A DNA stretch of 64,000 bases from Clostridium sp. CX1 (GTDB lineage Bacteria > Bacillota > Clostridia > Clostridiales > Clostridiaceae), in NCBI RefSeq assembly GCF_025398335.1, contig NZ_JAODOO010000006.1, positions 1-64,000 on the forward strand, read 5' to 3'. Numbering within the stretch: the stretch's first letter is position 1; every line of letters starts with the position of its first letter. The position numbers and the translations under genes were made by a program. This document shows positions 1-7,560 of the stretch, in pieces. Below the pieces are notes generated by a model that saw only the letters and a program-made list of their open reading frames with translations, had not been told where the DNA came from and did no database searches.

Positions 1-26
1 TTTGTCTCATCTTGACTACCTTAGAT

Positions 27-55
27 ATTTTAACATCTTCGTTTTTTACTGTCAA
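27..55 (-). promoter_or_regulatory. Strong sigma-A promoter firing out of the left edge
   Basis: On the minus strand a perfect -35 TTGACA (55-50) is followed after exactly 17 bases by TAAAAT (32-27). No gene in the window lies downstream; transcription would leave the left edge. Together with the second promoter at 104-132 and a GC-rich hairpin between them, this resembles tandem promoters of a stable-RNA operon, but the transcribed gene is not visible. Confidence 0.6.
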
Positions 56-103
56 GAACTTTGTAAATATTTTTTGTTTTCCGTCGTTTCCGACGACTTT
101 ATT

Positions 104-132
104 ATAATATCATAAACATATTTTTACGTCAA
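104..132 (-). promoter_or_regulatory. Second tandem sigma-A promoter, leftward
   Basis: On the minus strand TTGACG (132-127), a 17-base spacer and TATTAT (109-104) form a near-consensus promoter about 77 bp upstream of the first. A short hairpin, CGTCG-TTTC-CGACG (82-95), sits between the two. The rest of 1-568 is AT-rich intergenic sequence in which I see no gene. Confidence 0.5.
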
Positions 133-568
133 GTACATTTTTACTGTTTTTTATTGATTATTTTTCAGATATTATAATTTTATCTGCCACAAATCTAAGT
201 GACGAACTTAATAATATCATTTATAATTCTCTCCATCACATCAGTTATTCAGTTATATGTTACAATATATTAAAAAATCAGCTTTATTCTCACCAAATCT
301 CTCGCTTATATATGTAAGCACACCAGGATAAGTTTACTGTATAGCTAAACATATCTCTCAGAATATACGAAATTGAACTCCTTGTTTTTATTACAGAAAA
401 GAAATACTTTATTCAATTTTAATTTTAAACATAATATAATTAAAATTTACCAACAAAACTGTTTAGCATTTCTATAAGAAATGTTATAATATTTGTGGAA
501 AATTAGTATTTTTTGTTTAATCATCCATGTTATAATAAATACAAGGTTGATCAGCGGGAGGATTACAA

Positions 569-2746
569 GTGAAAATCACAGAAGATAAAATCATTCAATT
601 ATCTAACCAATACATAGCAGTTGATAAACTTAAACGTGAAGTTTATAGAGGACTATTCTATAATTCAAATAGTGGTGCAATCATCTATGAGGTTAAGGAT
701 GAAGATAGTTCATTTGTAATACGGGATGTAAACTATGCTGCAGAAGAAATTTTGAAAATAAAGAAAAAAGATTTAATTGATAAGAACATGTTAGACGCTT
801 TCCCTAATTTCGGAAAATATAAGCTTTATCATACACTCCAAAAGGTATACAAAACAGGAATTCCTGAACAAACTCCAATTTCATATTATAAGAAAGGAAA
901 TCTAAATCTTTGGAAGGAAAACTATGTTTTCAAGCTCAATTCAAAATACATAGTTTCAATTTTTAAAGATCTAGTTAGGGATAACGAGATAAAACAATCT
1001 TTAGATAAATTTAATGCACTTTTTGAGAACTCTAAGGATGTCATATTATTCTTTAATATGGATGGAAGTATTATAGATGTTAACAATGCAGCTGTCATAG
1101 TATCCGGTTATACAAAAGAAGAACTATTAAACATGAAAATTAGTGATTTGAGAGATGAAAGAACAGTTGATGTAATGGAACAGCAGTTGCAAAGTTCTAT
1201 TGATCAGGGAGTATATTTTCAGACCTTTCACAAACGTAAAGATGGTAGTATATTTCCTGTAGAAGTGAATTCTATAGGAACTGAATTAGATGGGAAGTTA
1301 GTGCGTTGTGCCATAGTAAGAGATATTACTGAAAGAAAAACATTTAAGGAAAATTTAAGAGCTAGTGAAGAAAGATATAGATTATTGTTCGAAAATGCAA
1401 ATGAGATTATTTACACTCATGATTTAGATGGAAAAATAACTTCTGTGAATAAAGCCTGCGAAGAAGTTTTAGGTTATGAAAGAGCCCAATTATTGGAGAT
1501 GAATATCAAAGATCTTATATCTCCTGAATATATGTCAATGCTTCCCTGTCTAAAGAATATAAGTTTTTTGGGTAAGTCATCAGTTACTAACTTAGAACTT
1601 GAGTTTATTCACATTTCAGGTAAAAAAGTTATTTTGGAAATAAGTGAAAATATCCTCTGGAAAGATGGAAGACCTTATGAATTCCAAACTATTGCAAGAG
1701 ATATTTCAGAAAGAAAAGCTGCTGAGGAAAAAATTAAATACTTAACCTATCATGATAAATTAACTGGAGTATATAATCGTTTGTTTTTGGAGCAAGAGTT
1801 AAATAGGCTTATAGCCGAGAACAAATTCCCTATTAGCATAATTATTACTGATGTAAATGGATTGAAACTAGCTAACGATGCCTTTGGACACCTAATTGGA
1901 GATAAACTTCTTAGGGAATCTGGTAGAATATTAAAAGCCAGTTGCCAGCATAACTCTATAATTGGTCGATGGGGTGGAGATGAGTTTATAATTGTTACAC
2001 CTCTTTCATCAGAAGATGAAACAAAACATATAATTAGCAATATTAAAGCTAAATGTGAAGAAAGTACTCTTAATCCAATAAAACCAAATATGGCTATAGG
2101 ATATGCAGTTATGGATAGTCTTCATCAAAATATTGACGAGCTTTTTAAAGAAGCAGAAAACTTTATGTACACAAATAAACTTCTAGAAAGTAAAAGCTTA
2201 AGAAGTTCAGTTATTTCATCACTACAGGAAACCCTGCACGCCAGTACCCCTGAAACTAGTGATCATTGTCAAAGAATGAGAGAAATGGCTATTAAATTTG
2301 GTCATATAATCAAGTTATCTAATGTAGATCTTGATAAACTCATACTACTATCTCTTTTACATGATATTGGCAAAATTGCTATTCCTAAAAATATTCTAGA
2401 AAAACCTGATAAACTTACGGATAAGGAATGGGATATAATGAAAAGACACTGTCAGATTGGTTATAATATTACTAACTCTAGTCCTGATCTCAGCAGTATC
2501 TCAGAGCTTATACTATATCACCATGAAAAATGGAATGGCAGTGGATATCCTCACGGTTTAAAGGGGGAAGAAATTCCTCTTCTATCTAGAATTATATCTA
2601 TTATTGATGCTTATGATGTTATGCTAAATGAAAGACCTTATAAAAAACCTATGTCAAAGCAAGCAACTATAGATGAGTTGAAAAAAAATTCAGGTACTCA
2701 ATTTGACCCAAGTCTTATAGATACCTTCATTAAAATGATAGAATGA
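569..2746 (+). CDS. PAS-PAS-PAS-GGDEF-HD-GYP cyclic-di-GMP protein
   Basis: A 725-residue soluble signalling protein without an obvious membrane segment. Three PAS-type sensor domains are visible at about 25-135, 145-258 and 265-390, the last two ending in the usual D-I-T/S-E-R-K linker. A GGDEF diguanylate-cyclase domain follows with an intact GGDEF motif near residues 469-473, then an HD-GYP phosphodiesterase domain with HDIGK near 598 and an HHEKWNGSGYP motif near 650-660. Both catalytic motifs look intact, so the protein could both make and break cyclic di-GMP; which activity dominates cannot be read from sequence. The start is GTG, chosen because GGGAGG lies seven bases upstream. It appears monocistronic and ends in a bidirectional terminator that contains its stop codon. 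Confidence 0.9.
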   Translation: MKITEDKIIQLSNQYIAVDKLKREVYRGLFYNSNSGAIIYEVKDEDSSFVIRDVNYAAEEILKIKKKDLIDKNMLDAFPNFGKYKLYHTLQKVYKTGIPEQTPISYYKKGNLNLWKENYVFKLNSKYIVSIFKDLVRDNEIKQSLDKFNALFENSKDVILFFNMDGSIIDVNNAAVIVSGYTKEELLNMKISDLRDERTVDVMEQQLQSSIDQGVYFQTFHKRKDGSIFPVEVNSIGTELDGKLVRCAIVRDITERKTFKENLRASEERYRLLFENANEIIYTHDLDGKITSVNKACEEVLGYERAQLLEMNIKDLISPEYMSMLPCLKNISFLGKSSVTNLELEFIHISGKKVILEISENILWKDGRPYEFQTIARDISERKAAEEKIKYLTYHDKLTGVYNRLFLEQELNRLIAENKFPISIIITDVNGLKLANDAFGHLIGDKLLRESGRILKASCQHNSIIGRWGGDEFIIVTPLSSEDETKHIISNIKAKCEESTLNPIKPNMAIGYAVMDSLHQNIDELFKEAENFMYTNKLLESKSLRSSVISSLQETLHASTPETSDHCQRMREMAIKFGHIIKLSNVDLDKLILLSLLHDIGKIAIPKNILEKPDKLTDKEWDIMKRHCQIGYNITNSSPDLSSISELILYHHEKWNGSGYPHGLKGEEIPLLSRIISIIDAYDVMLNERPYKKPMSKQATIDELKKNSGTQFDPSLIDTFIKMIE

Positions 2747-2783
2747 TTAGATGTCCGGTAAGTTACCGGATGTCTAATCATTC
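2741..2783. terminator. Bidirectional terminator between convergent genes
   Basis: A long inverted repeat, GAATGATTAGA..TCCGGTAA paired with TTACCGGA..TCTAATCATTC, has a one-base loop centre and one internal TG/TG mismatch. It contains the stop codon of the PAS-GGDEF-HD-GYP gene and lies just after the end of the antiporter gene on the other strand. T-rich sequence follows on both sides. Confidence 0.75.
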
Positions 2784-2793
2784 TATTTTGTCT

Positions 2794-4164
2794 TCACTGA
2801 GAATTTGGAAGTTTCCTAAGTCCTTCAATGCATCCTGATAACACTGTTATAAGCGGTAAAGCGTAGCATAATACTGCATATGGAGCATAAGTAGTTGCAG
2901 AAACCCCTGTAAGCATTAATATAAACAAGGAATTTACATTCCAAGGAATAAGTGGTGCAATAATAATTCCTGTATCTGATATAGTTCTAGCTAGTGTTGC
3001 ATTGTCTATTCCTAACTCTCTATACTTGTTTTTTAGAAGTTCACCTGGCAATATTACTCCTACACTTTGGTCACAAATTAAGGTTAGCGTAGAGCTTATA
3101 ACACTAGTTTTAAAAACTATTTCCCATTTTGACTTTACCCTAGCAATAATTCTATCTACTAGAGGAGCTATTAAGCCCGTTCCCCGGAAGAGGCTACTTA
3201 AGGTAATGGCTCCTATTATTATTAATAAAATTTCAACTATAGAAGTAATCCCTCCACAAAGGAGTATACTGTTTAGTTCCTCTAACTCTGTATTCCCTTT
3301 ATATCCAGCTAGAATAGACCAAAAAATATTAGCCAAACTTATTTTCTGAGTAGTAACAGCAATTACTACTCCACTTATTAAAACCAAGGATATTGCCCTG
3401 ATTATTTTTATTCCTAAGAAACATAATATGAACATGCAGACAGGCAACAACAATAATGCTGGAGAAATATAAAAACTCTTTTTTAGCACCAGTTCCATAA
3501 TAACAAGATCAGAACTATTTAAAACTAAATTATATCCCTTACCAAGATAAAAATATACTGCTCCTGAAAAAAAGTAACCGGGCAATAAAGTTCTAGACAT
3601 GGATAATAACGCATTCCTGTACGAGGTTTTAGTAGTGATCAATGTAAGATTCATCAACCCAGATATAGGAGAAATTTTATCTGCTAAGAACGCACCGGAA
3701 ACTATAGCCCCTAAAAGGATATAGTCAGGAATTCCGAATACCTTTCCTACTCCTAATATTGCAATTCCTACAGTGCTAATAACTGCAAAGGCTGAACCCA
3801 TAAAAACTGAAACAATAGAAGTAAATATAAAGACCATAAATAGCAGGTTAACTCCCTGCATATATACAAATCCATAATACATCATAGTTGGTATAACACC
3901 AGCTGAAAACCATATAGGTACTGTAGCACCAATTAGTAATATTAGAATAAATAGCTCTTTACATTCAACTAAGCTATTTTTAATCATATACAATAGTTGT
4001 TCTATGGTAAATCCGCCTTTTAACAATATACTTAAAGAAAGCACTATACTACTAAAAAAACCATAAAATAGACTTATTCTAAAAATCACACAACTTATTA
4101 TCGATACAAGTGTAAAAACACCAATAATGTATGTATTCTTTTTGCTAACTTTATTTTTATTCAT
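2794..4164 (-). CDS. NhaC-family Na+/H+ antiporter-like permease
   Basis: A polytopic membrane protein of 456 residues with about ten to twelve hydrophobic segments. Features such as GAFLADKISPISGLMNL and the C-terminal DQSVGVILPGELLK with ARTISDTGIIIAPLIPWN match the NhaC antiporter family, which exchanges Na+ (or organic substrates such as malate/lactate) for protons. The substrate cannot be assigned from sequence. An ATG ten codons upstream (4194) has a weak ribosome site only three bases away; the start at 4164 is preferred because GGGG lies six bases before it. It is divergent from nudC, with about 130 bp between the two starts, so each should have its own promoter there. Confidence 0.8.
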   Translation of the reverse strand: MNKNKVSKKNTYIIGVFTLVSIISCVIFRISLFYGFFSSIVLSLSILLKGGFTIEQLLYMIKNSLVECKELFILILLIGATVPIWFSAGVIPTMMYYGFVYMQGVNLLFMVFIFTSIVSVFMGSAFAVISTVGIAILGVGKVFGIPDYILLGAIVSGAFLADKISPISGLMNLTLITTKTSYRNALLSMSRTLLPGYFFSGAVYFYLGKGYNLVLNSSDLVIMELVLKKSFYISPALLLLPVCMFILCFLGIKIIRAISLVLISGVVIAVTTQKISLANIFWSILAGYKGNTELEELNSILLCGGITSIVEILLIIIGAITLSSLFRGTGLIAPLVDRIIARVKSKWEIVFKTSVISSTLTLICDQSVGVILPGELLKNKYRELGIDNATLARTISDTGIIIAPLIPWNVNSLFILMLTGVSATTYAPYAVLCYALPLITVLSGCIEGLRKLPNSQ

Positions 4165-4296
4165 ACCCCACCCCAAAATTCCAGCAAAATCCATTTACCT
4201 TTATAATATCACATTTTTACAGTATTATATAACTGTCTATAACAAAAATATGTTATTATAGTACTATACTAAAACTTGAAAAAAGGACGGATTTTT

Positions 4297-5073
4297 ATGA
4301 AGGATAAACTATATTTGATTTTTTACAATGGTGAACTATTAGTTAAAGTAGAAAGTGAAAATATCATAATACCTAATGAAAAAAATATGAAAGATTTCAA
4401 CATTGATTTAGATGTATTGGATTCTTCTTTATCAAGAACTAACCAGGAAATTTTTTTCGGAGAAATATCAAAAATAGACAGTATTCCAATTGGATTTGAG
4501 TTTTACGGGTTGCGTCCTCTAGCTAACCTAATAGAAAACTCTCTTTTCAATCTAGTTGCGAAAGCATTTCATTTAATACGCTGGAATAATACATACAAAT
4601 ATTGCAACAGATGTGGAACTTTAATGAAAGAAAAAGAAGATGAAAGAGCAAAAATCTGTCCCCAGTGCGGTTTTATTAATTATCCTAGAATATCTCCTGC
4701 AATCATAACTGCCGTTACTAAAAATAAAAAACTACTTCTAGCTCACAATACAAATTTTGCTAATAAAACATACAGTGTAATCGCAGGCTTTGTAGAACCT
4801 GGTGAAACCTTTGAGGATTGTGTTGCTAGAGAGGTCTTTGAGGAAACAGGCATAAAAGTTAAAAATATAAAATATTTCGGAAGTCAACCCTGGCCTTTTC
4901 CTGACTCTTTAATGGTAGCCTTCACCTGTGAATATGATGATGGTGAAATTAAAGTGGATGGTGTAGAAATTGACGAGGCTTACTGGTATGCTGTAGATGA
5001 ATTACCTAAAACACCTCCTAAGGGCAGTATAGCTGGTAGGCTTATAGAATGGTTTATTCATAACTATGCATAA
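4297..5073 (+). CDS. nudC: NADH pyrophosphatase NudC (Nudix, zinc ribbon)
   Basis: A 258-residue Nudix hydrolase that cleaves NAD(H) to NMN(H) and AMP and, in characterised homologues, removes NAD caps from RNA. A four-cysteine zinc ribbon (CNRCG...CPQCG) precedes the Nudix box, GFVEPGETFEDCVAREVFEETG, which fits the consensus including the REVFEE core. The downstream SQPWPFPDS motif is the NudC-specific signature that separates it from other Nudix enzymes. An in-frame TTG at 4276 would add seven residues, but ATG 4297 has AAAGGA at suitable spacing and is taken as the start. Likely monocistronic and divergent from the antiporter. Confidence 0.93.
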   Translation: MKDKLYLIFYNGELLVKVESENIIIPNEKNMKDFNIDLDVLDSSLSRTNQEIFFGEISKIDSIPIGFEFYGLRPLANLIENSLFNLVAKAFHLIRWNNTYKYCNRCGTLMKEKEDERAKICPQCGFINYPRISPAIITAVTKNKKLLLAHNTNFANKTYSVIAGFVEPGETFEDCVAREVFEETGIKVKNIKYFGSQPWPFPDSLMVAFTCEYDDGEIKVDGVEIDEAYWYAVDELPKTPPKGSIAGRLIEWFIHNYA

Positions 5074-5137
5074 ATTCAATTAGTATTTTTAATATACTTT
5101 ACCAAGTTGATTAGCTATCAATTTTGAATTACTAAAA

Positions 5138-5164
5138 AACCTGCACTCATACAGAATGCAGGTT
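5138..5164 (-). terminator. Terminator of the SASP gene
   Basis: On the minus strand AACCTGCA pairs with TGCAGGTT around an 11-base loop and runs straight into a T tract (A run at 5134-5139 on the plus strand). Confidence 0.8.
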
Positions 5165-5194
5165 ATCTTTCTATGTTCTATTTAATGTTAGTCT

Positions 5195-5392
5195 TTACTT
5201 TAATCCTTGTTCATAAGCTTCAACCATCTTTTTAACCATGTTTCCACCTACTGATCCTGCTTCTCTTGCAGTTAAATCCCCATTATAACCTTCCTTTAAG
5301 TTTACTCCTACTTCTCTTGCTGATTCCATTTTAAATTGATTTAATCCAGCCTTTGCTTGTGGTACTAATACTCTATTACTTCTATTTGCCAT
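5195..5392 (-). CDS. Alpha/beta-type small acid-soluble spore protein
   Basis: A 65-residue alpha/beta-type SASP. These proteins coat spore DNA, force it towards an A-like form, protect it from UV and heat, and are degraded by the GPR protease at germination. The family hallmarks are present: an N-terminal stretch rich in N, R and Q, the MESAREVGVNLKEGYNGDLTAREAG block containing the GPR cleavage region (E-S-A), and VGGNMVKKMVEAYEQ near the end. Length is normal. The ribosome site is a strong AAGGAGG. Expression is expected in the forespore under sigma-G, but I could not identify a convincing sigma-G promoter by eye. It has its own terminator. Confidence 0.95.
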   Translation of the reverse strand: MANRSNRVLVPQAKAGLNQFKMESAREVGVNLKEGYNGDLTAREAGSVGGNMVKKMVEAYEQGLK

Positions 5393-5559
5393 AGTTAAAT
5401 TCCTCCTTTTAATTTTCTATAATTCAATATTTACATTTAAAGTTTGTGTAATTTCAGGATTATTACCCTATGAAATTGGATGAAAAAATGATAACAATTG
5501 TCATAAAAATTCTAGTGTATTAATAAGATAAATTGTATATACATTTACTGGAGGTTTGT

Positions 5560-5904
5560 ATGTTTAATCAAATAGTATTAGCTGGTGCTGCTATATGCGG
5601 TATTTGTTTATGCGTTCCAAAGTCCTCTCTACAAACACTCAGAGAAAAAAGAGCAATAAAACTAGCCTGGAGAAAGCTAATGCAGGAAAAAAACTTGAAA
5701 AATAATTTAGGAGAATACTATGCTATAGGAGACATTAAAAGAATACCCAATGGATATGAACTAAGAATTATAACTCCTATAGGCTTCACAGATGAAAAAA
5801 TCAAACTTTTAGAAGAAGAATTAGCTCATACTTATAACTCTAATATTTTAGTTGACTACAATAAGCGAACAAACAGACAAATATATATATATCTAATAGA
5901 TTAA
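5560..5904 (+). CDS. Hypothetical small protein with N-terminal hydrophobic segment
   Basis: A 114-residue protein I do not recognise. Residues 4-20 (IVLAGAAICGICLCV) are hydrophobic and cysteine-containing, and could be a membrane anchor. Then comes a basic stretch (REKRAIKLAWRKLM) and an alpha/beta-looking region with GYELRIITPIGFTDEKI and a C-terminal beta-rich tail. The GGAGG at 5550-5554 fits ATG 5560; an in-frame upstream extension starting at 5533 is not supported by a ribosome site. It is a single gene with a terminator directly after the stop. The AELEEEL/NILVDY part faintly recalls the wing of FtsK/TcpA-type ATPases, but no ATPase domain is present and I assign no function. Confidence 0.7.
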   Translation: MFNQIVLAGAAICGICLCVPKSSLQTLREKRAIKLAWRKLMQEKNLKNNLGEYYAIGDIKRIPNGYELRIITPIGFTDEKIKLLEEELAHTYNSNILVDYNKRTNRQIYIYLID

Positions 5905-5945
5905 TTATAAAGGAGAACCAGTCTTGCCGGTTCTCTTTTATAATT
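5903..5945 (+). terminator. Terminator after the 114-residue hypothetical gene
   Basis: AATTATAAAGGAGAACC pairs with GGTTCTC(T)TTTATAATT around a nine-base loop directly after the stop codon. The GC-rich core is GAGAACC/GGTTCTC followed by TTTTATAATT. Confidence 0.8.
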
Positions 5946-6049
5946 AACAGTATTTTCAGCTCAATTTAAATCTTCTGAAAACTACATTGACTTTTTCCCA
6001 TCATTATGATATATTGACATTATATTGATAAAAAAATAACATATCTTAA

Positions 6050-6141
6050 GACTCGGTTGGGCGATGCATTAAAGAATACATCGTTTTCAAGAACTGACTT
6101 CTAGGGAGGGAAGTCCTTTTAGGATTTTCTCGCCCTTTTTT
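6050..6141 (+). promoter_or_regulatory. Structured leader with attenuator-like terminator before the permease
   Basis: Downstream of an AT-rich promoter region is a structured leader. A first hairpin is CGATG (6062-6066) with CATCG (6079-6083). A second is GACTT (6096-6100) with AAGTC (6111-6115). A strong intrinsic terminator is formed by 6103-6117 with 6121-6136 (AGGG..TCCT against AGGA..CCCT, one bulge), followed by six Ts. GGGCGA at 6059-6064 could instead pair with TCGCCC at 6130-6135, the 3' arm of the terminator, so the folds are mutually exclusive. This is the layout of a riboswitch or attenuator controlling the transporter gene 67 bp further on. I do not recognise the ligand class; it does not fit the fluoride, c-di-GMP, c-di-AMP or manganese consensus I know. 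Confidence 0.6.
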
Positions 6142-6207
6142 ATATATTTAAACACTATATTTATAAATATCATAGTTATTTATTTAACTTTTAAGGGGGA
6201 ATTAATC

Positions 6208-7491
6208 ATGGAAACTCATTCTTTTAATCTCATCATGGCTTGCGCAATATTTCTTTCTAACTACACATTAATAATTTTTGAAAAACTTGATAAGGTTTTG
6301 CTTGCCTTTATAGGAGCATCCCTTATGATAGTTACAGGAATAATAAATCAGGAAAATGCCTTCAGTCACATCGATTTTAATACTATAGGACTATTAATTG
6401 GGATGATGATTATGGTTATGGTTATTAAAAGGACAGGTTTATTTGAATACTTAGCAATCAAAGTGGTGAAGCTTTCAAAGGCTCAGCCTCTAAGATTACT
6501 AATTTTATTATCTATGATAACCGGTGGTCTCTCAGCTATATTGGATAATGTTACAACGATACTTTTAATAACACCAATGACCTTTGATATAGCTAAGGAA
6601 CTAAAAATATCTCCTGTCTCTTTAATAATAGCTGAGGTTTTTGCTTCTAATGTGGGAGGAACAGCTACATTAATAGGTGATCCTCCTAATATTATGATAG
6701 GAAGTGCAGTAGGCCTAGATTTTATAAGTTTCTTAAAAGTTAATGCACCTATTGCTCTACTTACCTTAATAGCAACTACTCTTATCTTTGCTGTTCTAAA
6801 TAAAAAAGGGTTAACTACAACAGAAGAATCAAAAGAAAAAGTTTTAAAAATGGATGAAAAGTTAGCAATAAAAGATGCACGACTTCTTAAACAAAGCCTG
6901 TTAGTACTAGGAGTAACCCTAGCTGGCTTTATGCTTCATGGTGTTCTTCACTATGAATCTGCAACTATAGCTATTATAGGTGCTGTTGTACTTCTGACTA
7001 TATCTCGCATAGGACCAGAAGAGGTTCTACATGAACTTGAGTGGAACACAATATTCTTCTTTATTGGTCTATTTATGTTAGTAGGCGGTCTTAAGGAAGC
7101 AGGAGCAATAAAACTTCTCGCTCAGTGGGTATTAGACCTGACTAATGGAAACCTAATCTTATCAACTATGGCAATACTTTGGGTTTCCGCTATTGCTTCT
7201 GCCTTTGTTGACAATATTCCTTTTGTTGCAACAATGATACCTATGATTCAAGATATGGGAACAATCTCAGGTATGAATCTTACTCCTCTTTGGTGGGCAC
7301 TTTCACTAGGAGCCTGTCTAGGTGGTAATGGAACTATAATCGGAGCTAGTGCTAATGTTATAGCAACGGGTATGGCAGCAGATAGAGGCTATAGAATTTC
7401 CTTCAAAAACTACTTTAAAGTGGCCTTTCCTATAATGATTTTTACAATTATACTTGCTACTATTTATTTATACTTGCTTTATTTTGTATAG
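6208..7491 (+). CDS. ArsB/NhaD-type ion permease (SLC13-like superfamily)
   Basis: A 427-residue polytopic membrane protein with about eleven hydrophobic segments. Two inverted half-repeats each carry a conserved re-entrant motif: GGTATLIGDPPNIMIGSA in the first half and GGNGTIIGASANV in the second. These are typical of the ArsB/NhaD/CitM ion-transporter superfamily, whose members move arsenite, Na+/H+ or carboxylates. DNVTTILLITPMT and DNIPFVATMIPM are also characteristic of this superfamily. No arsR, arsC or other ars gene is nearby, so arsenite is not supported. The upstream leader suggests ligand- or ion-responsive control. The start is supported by AAGGGGG. The gene faces an MCP gene, with a shared terminator between them. 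Confidence 0.85.
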   Translation: METHSFNLIMACAIFLSNYTLIIFEKLDKVLLAFIGASLMIVTGIINQENAFSHIDFNTIGLLIGMMIMVMVIKRTGLFEYLAIKVVKLSKAQPLRLLILLSMITGGLSAILDNVTTILLITPMTFDIAKELKISPVSLIIAEVFASNVGGTATLIGDPPNIMIGSAVGLDFISFLKVNAPIALLTLIATTLIFAVLNKKGLTTTEESKEKVLKMDEKLAIKDARLLKQSLLVLGVTLAGFMLHGVLHYESATIAIIGAVVLLTISRIGPEEVLHELEWNTIFFFIGLFMLVGGLKEAGAIKLLAQWVLDLTNGNLILSTMAILWVSAIASAFVDNIPFVATMIPMIQDMGTISGMNLTPLWWALSLGACLGGNGTIIGASANVIATGMAADRGYRISFKNYFKVAFPIMIFTIILATIYLYLLYFV

Positions 7492-7505
7492 TGTGAATAT
7501 AAAAA

Positions 7506-7556
7506 ATAAAGGAGCAGTGCACAATCTAATCGCTAGAAGGTGCTCTACTCCTTTAT
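7506..7556. terminator. Bidirectional terminator between permease and MCP genes
   Basis: ATAAAGGAG (7506-7514) pairs with CTCCTTTAT (7548-7556), with an inner GCAC/GTGC helix. It lies between the convergent permease and MCP genes, with A/T-rich sequence on both flanks. Confidence 0.7.
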
Positions 7557-7560
7557 AGTA

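Noticed and set aside
6050-6141. Fluoride, c-di-GMP, c-di-AMP or manganese riboswitch
   Set aside because: The GGGCGATG start recalls the fluoride class, but the following CGCC..AAC..pseudoknot order is missing. The consensus cores I know for the other classes are also absent. It is kept only as an unclassified structured leader.
6208-7491. Arsenite efflux (arsB) assignment
   Set aside because: The superfamily motif is shared by arsenite, sodium and carboxylate permeases, and no arsR, arsC or arsA gene is nearby.
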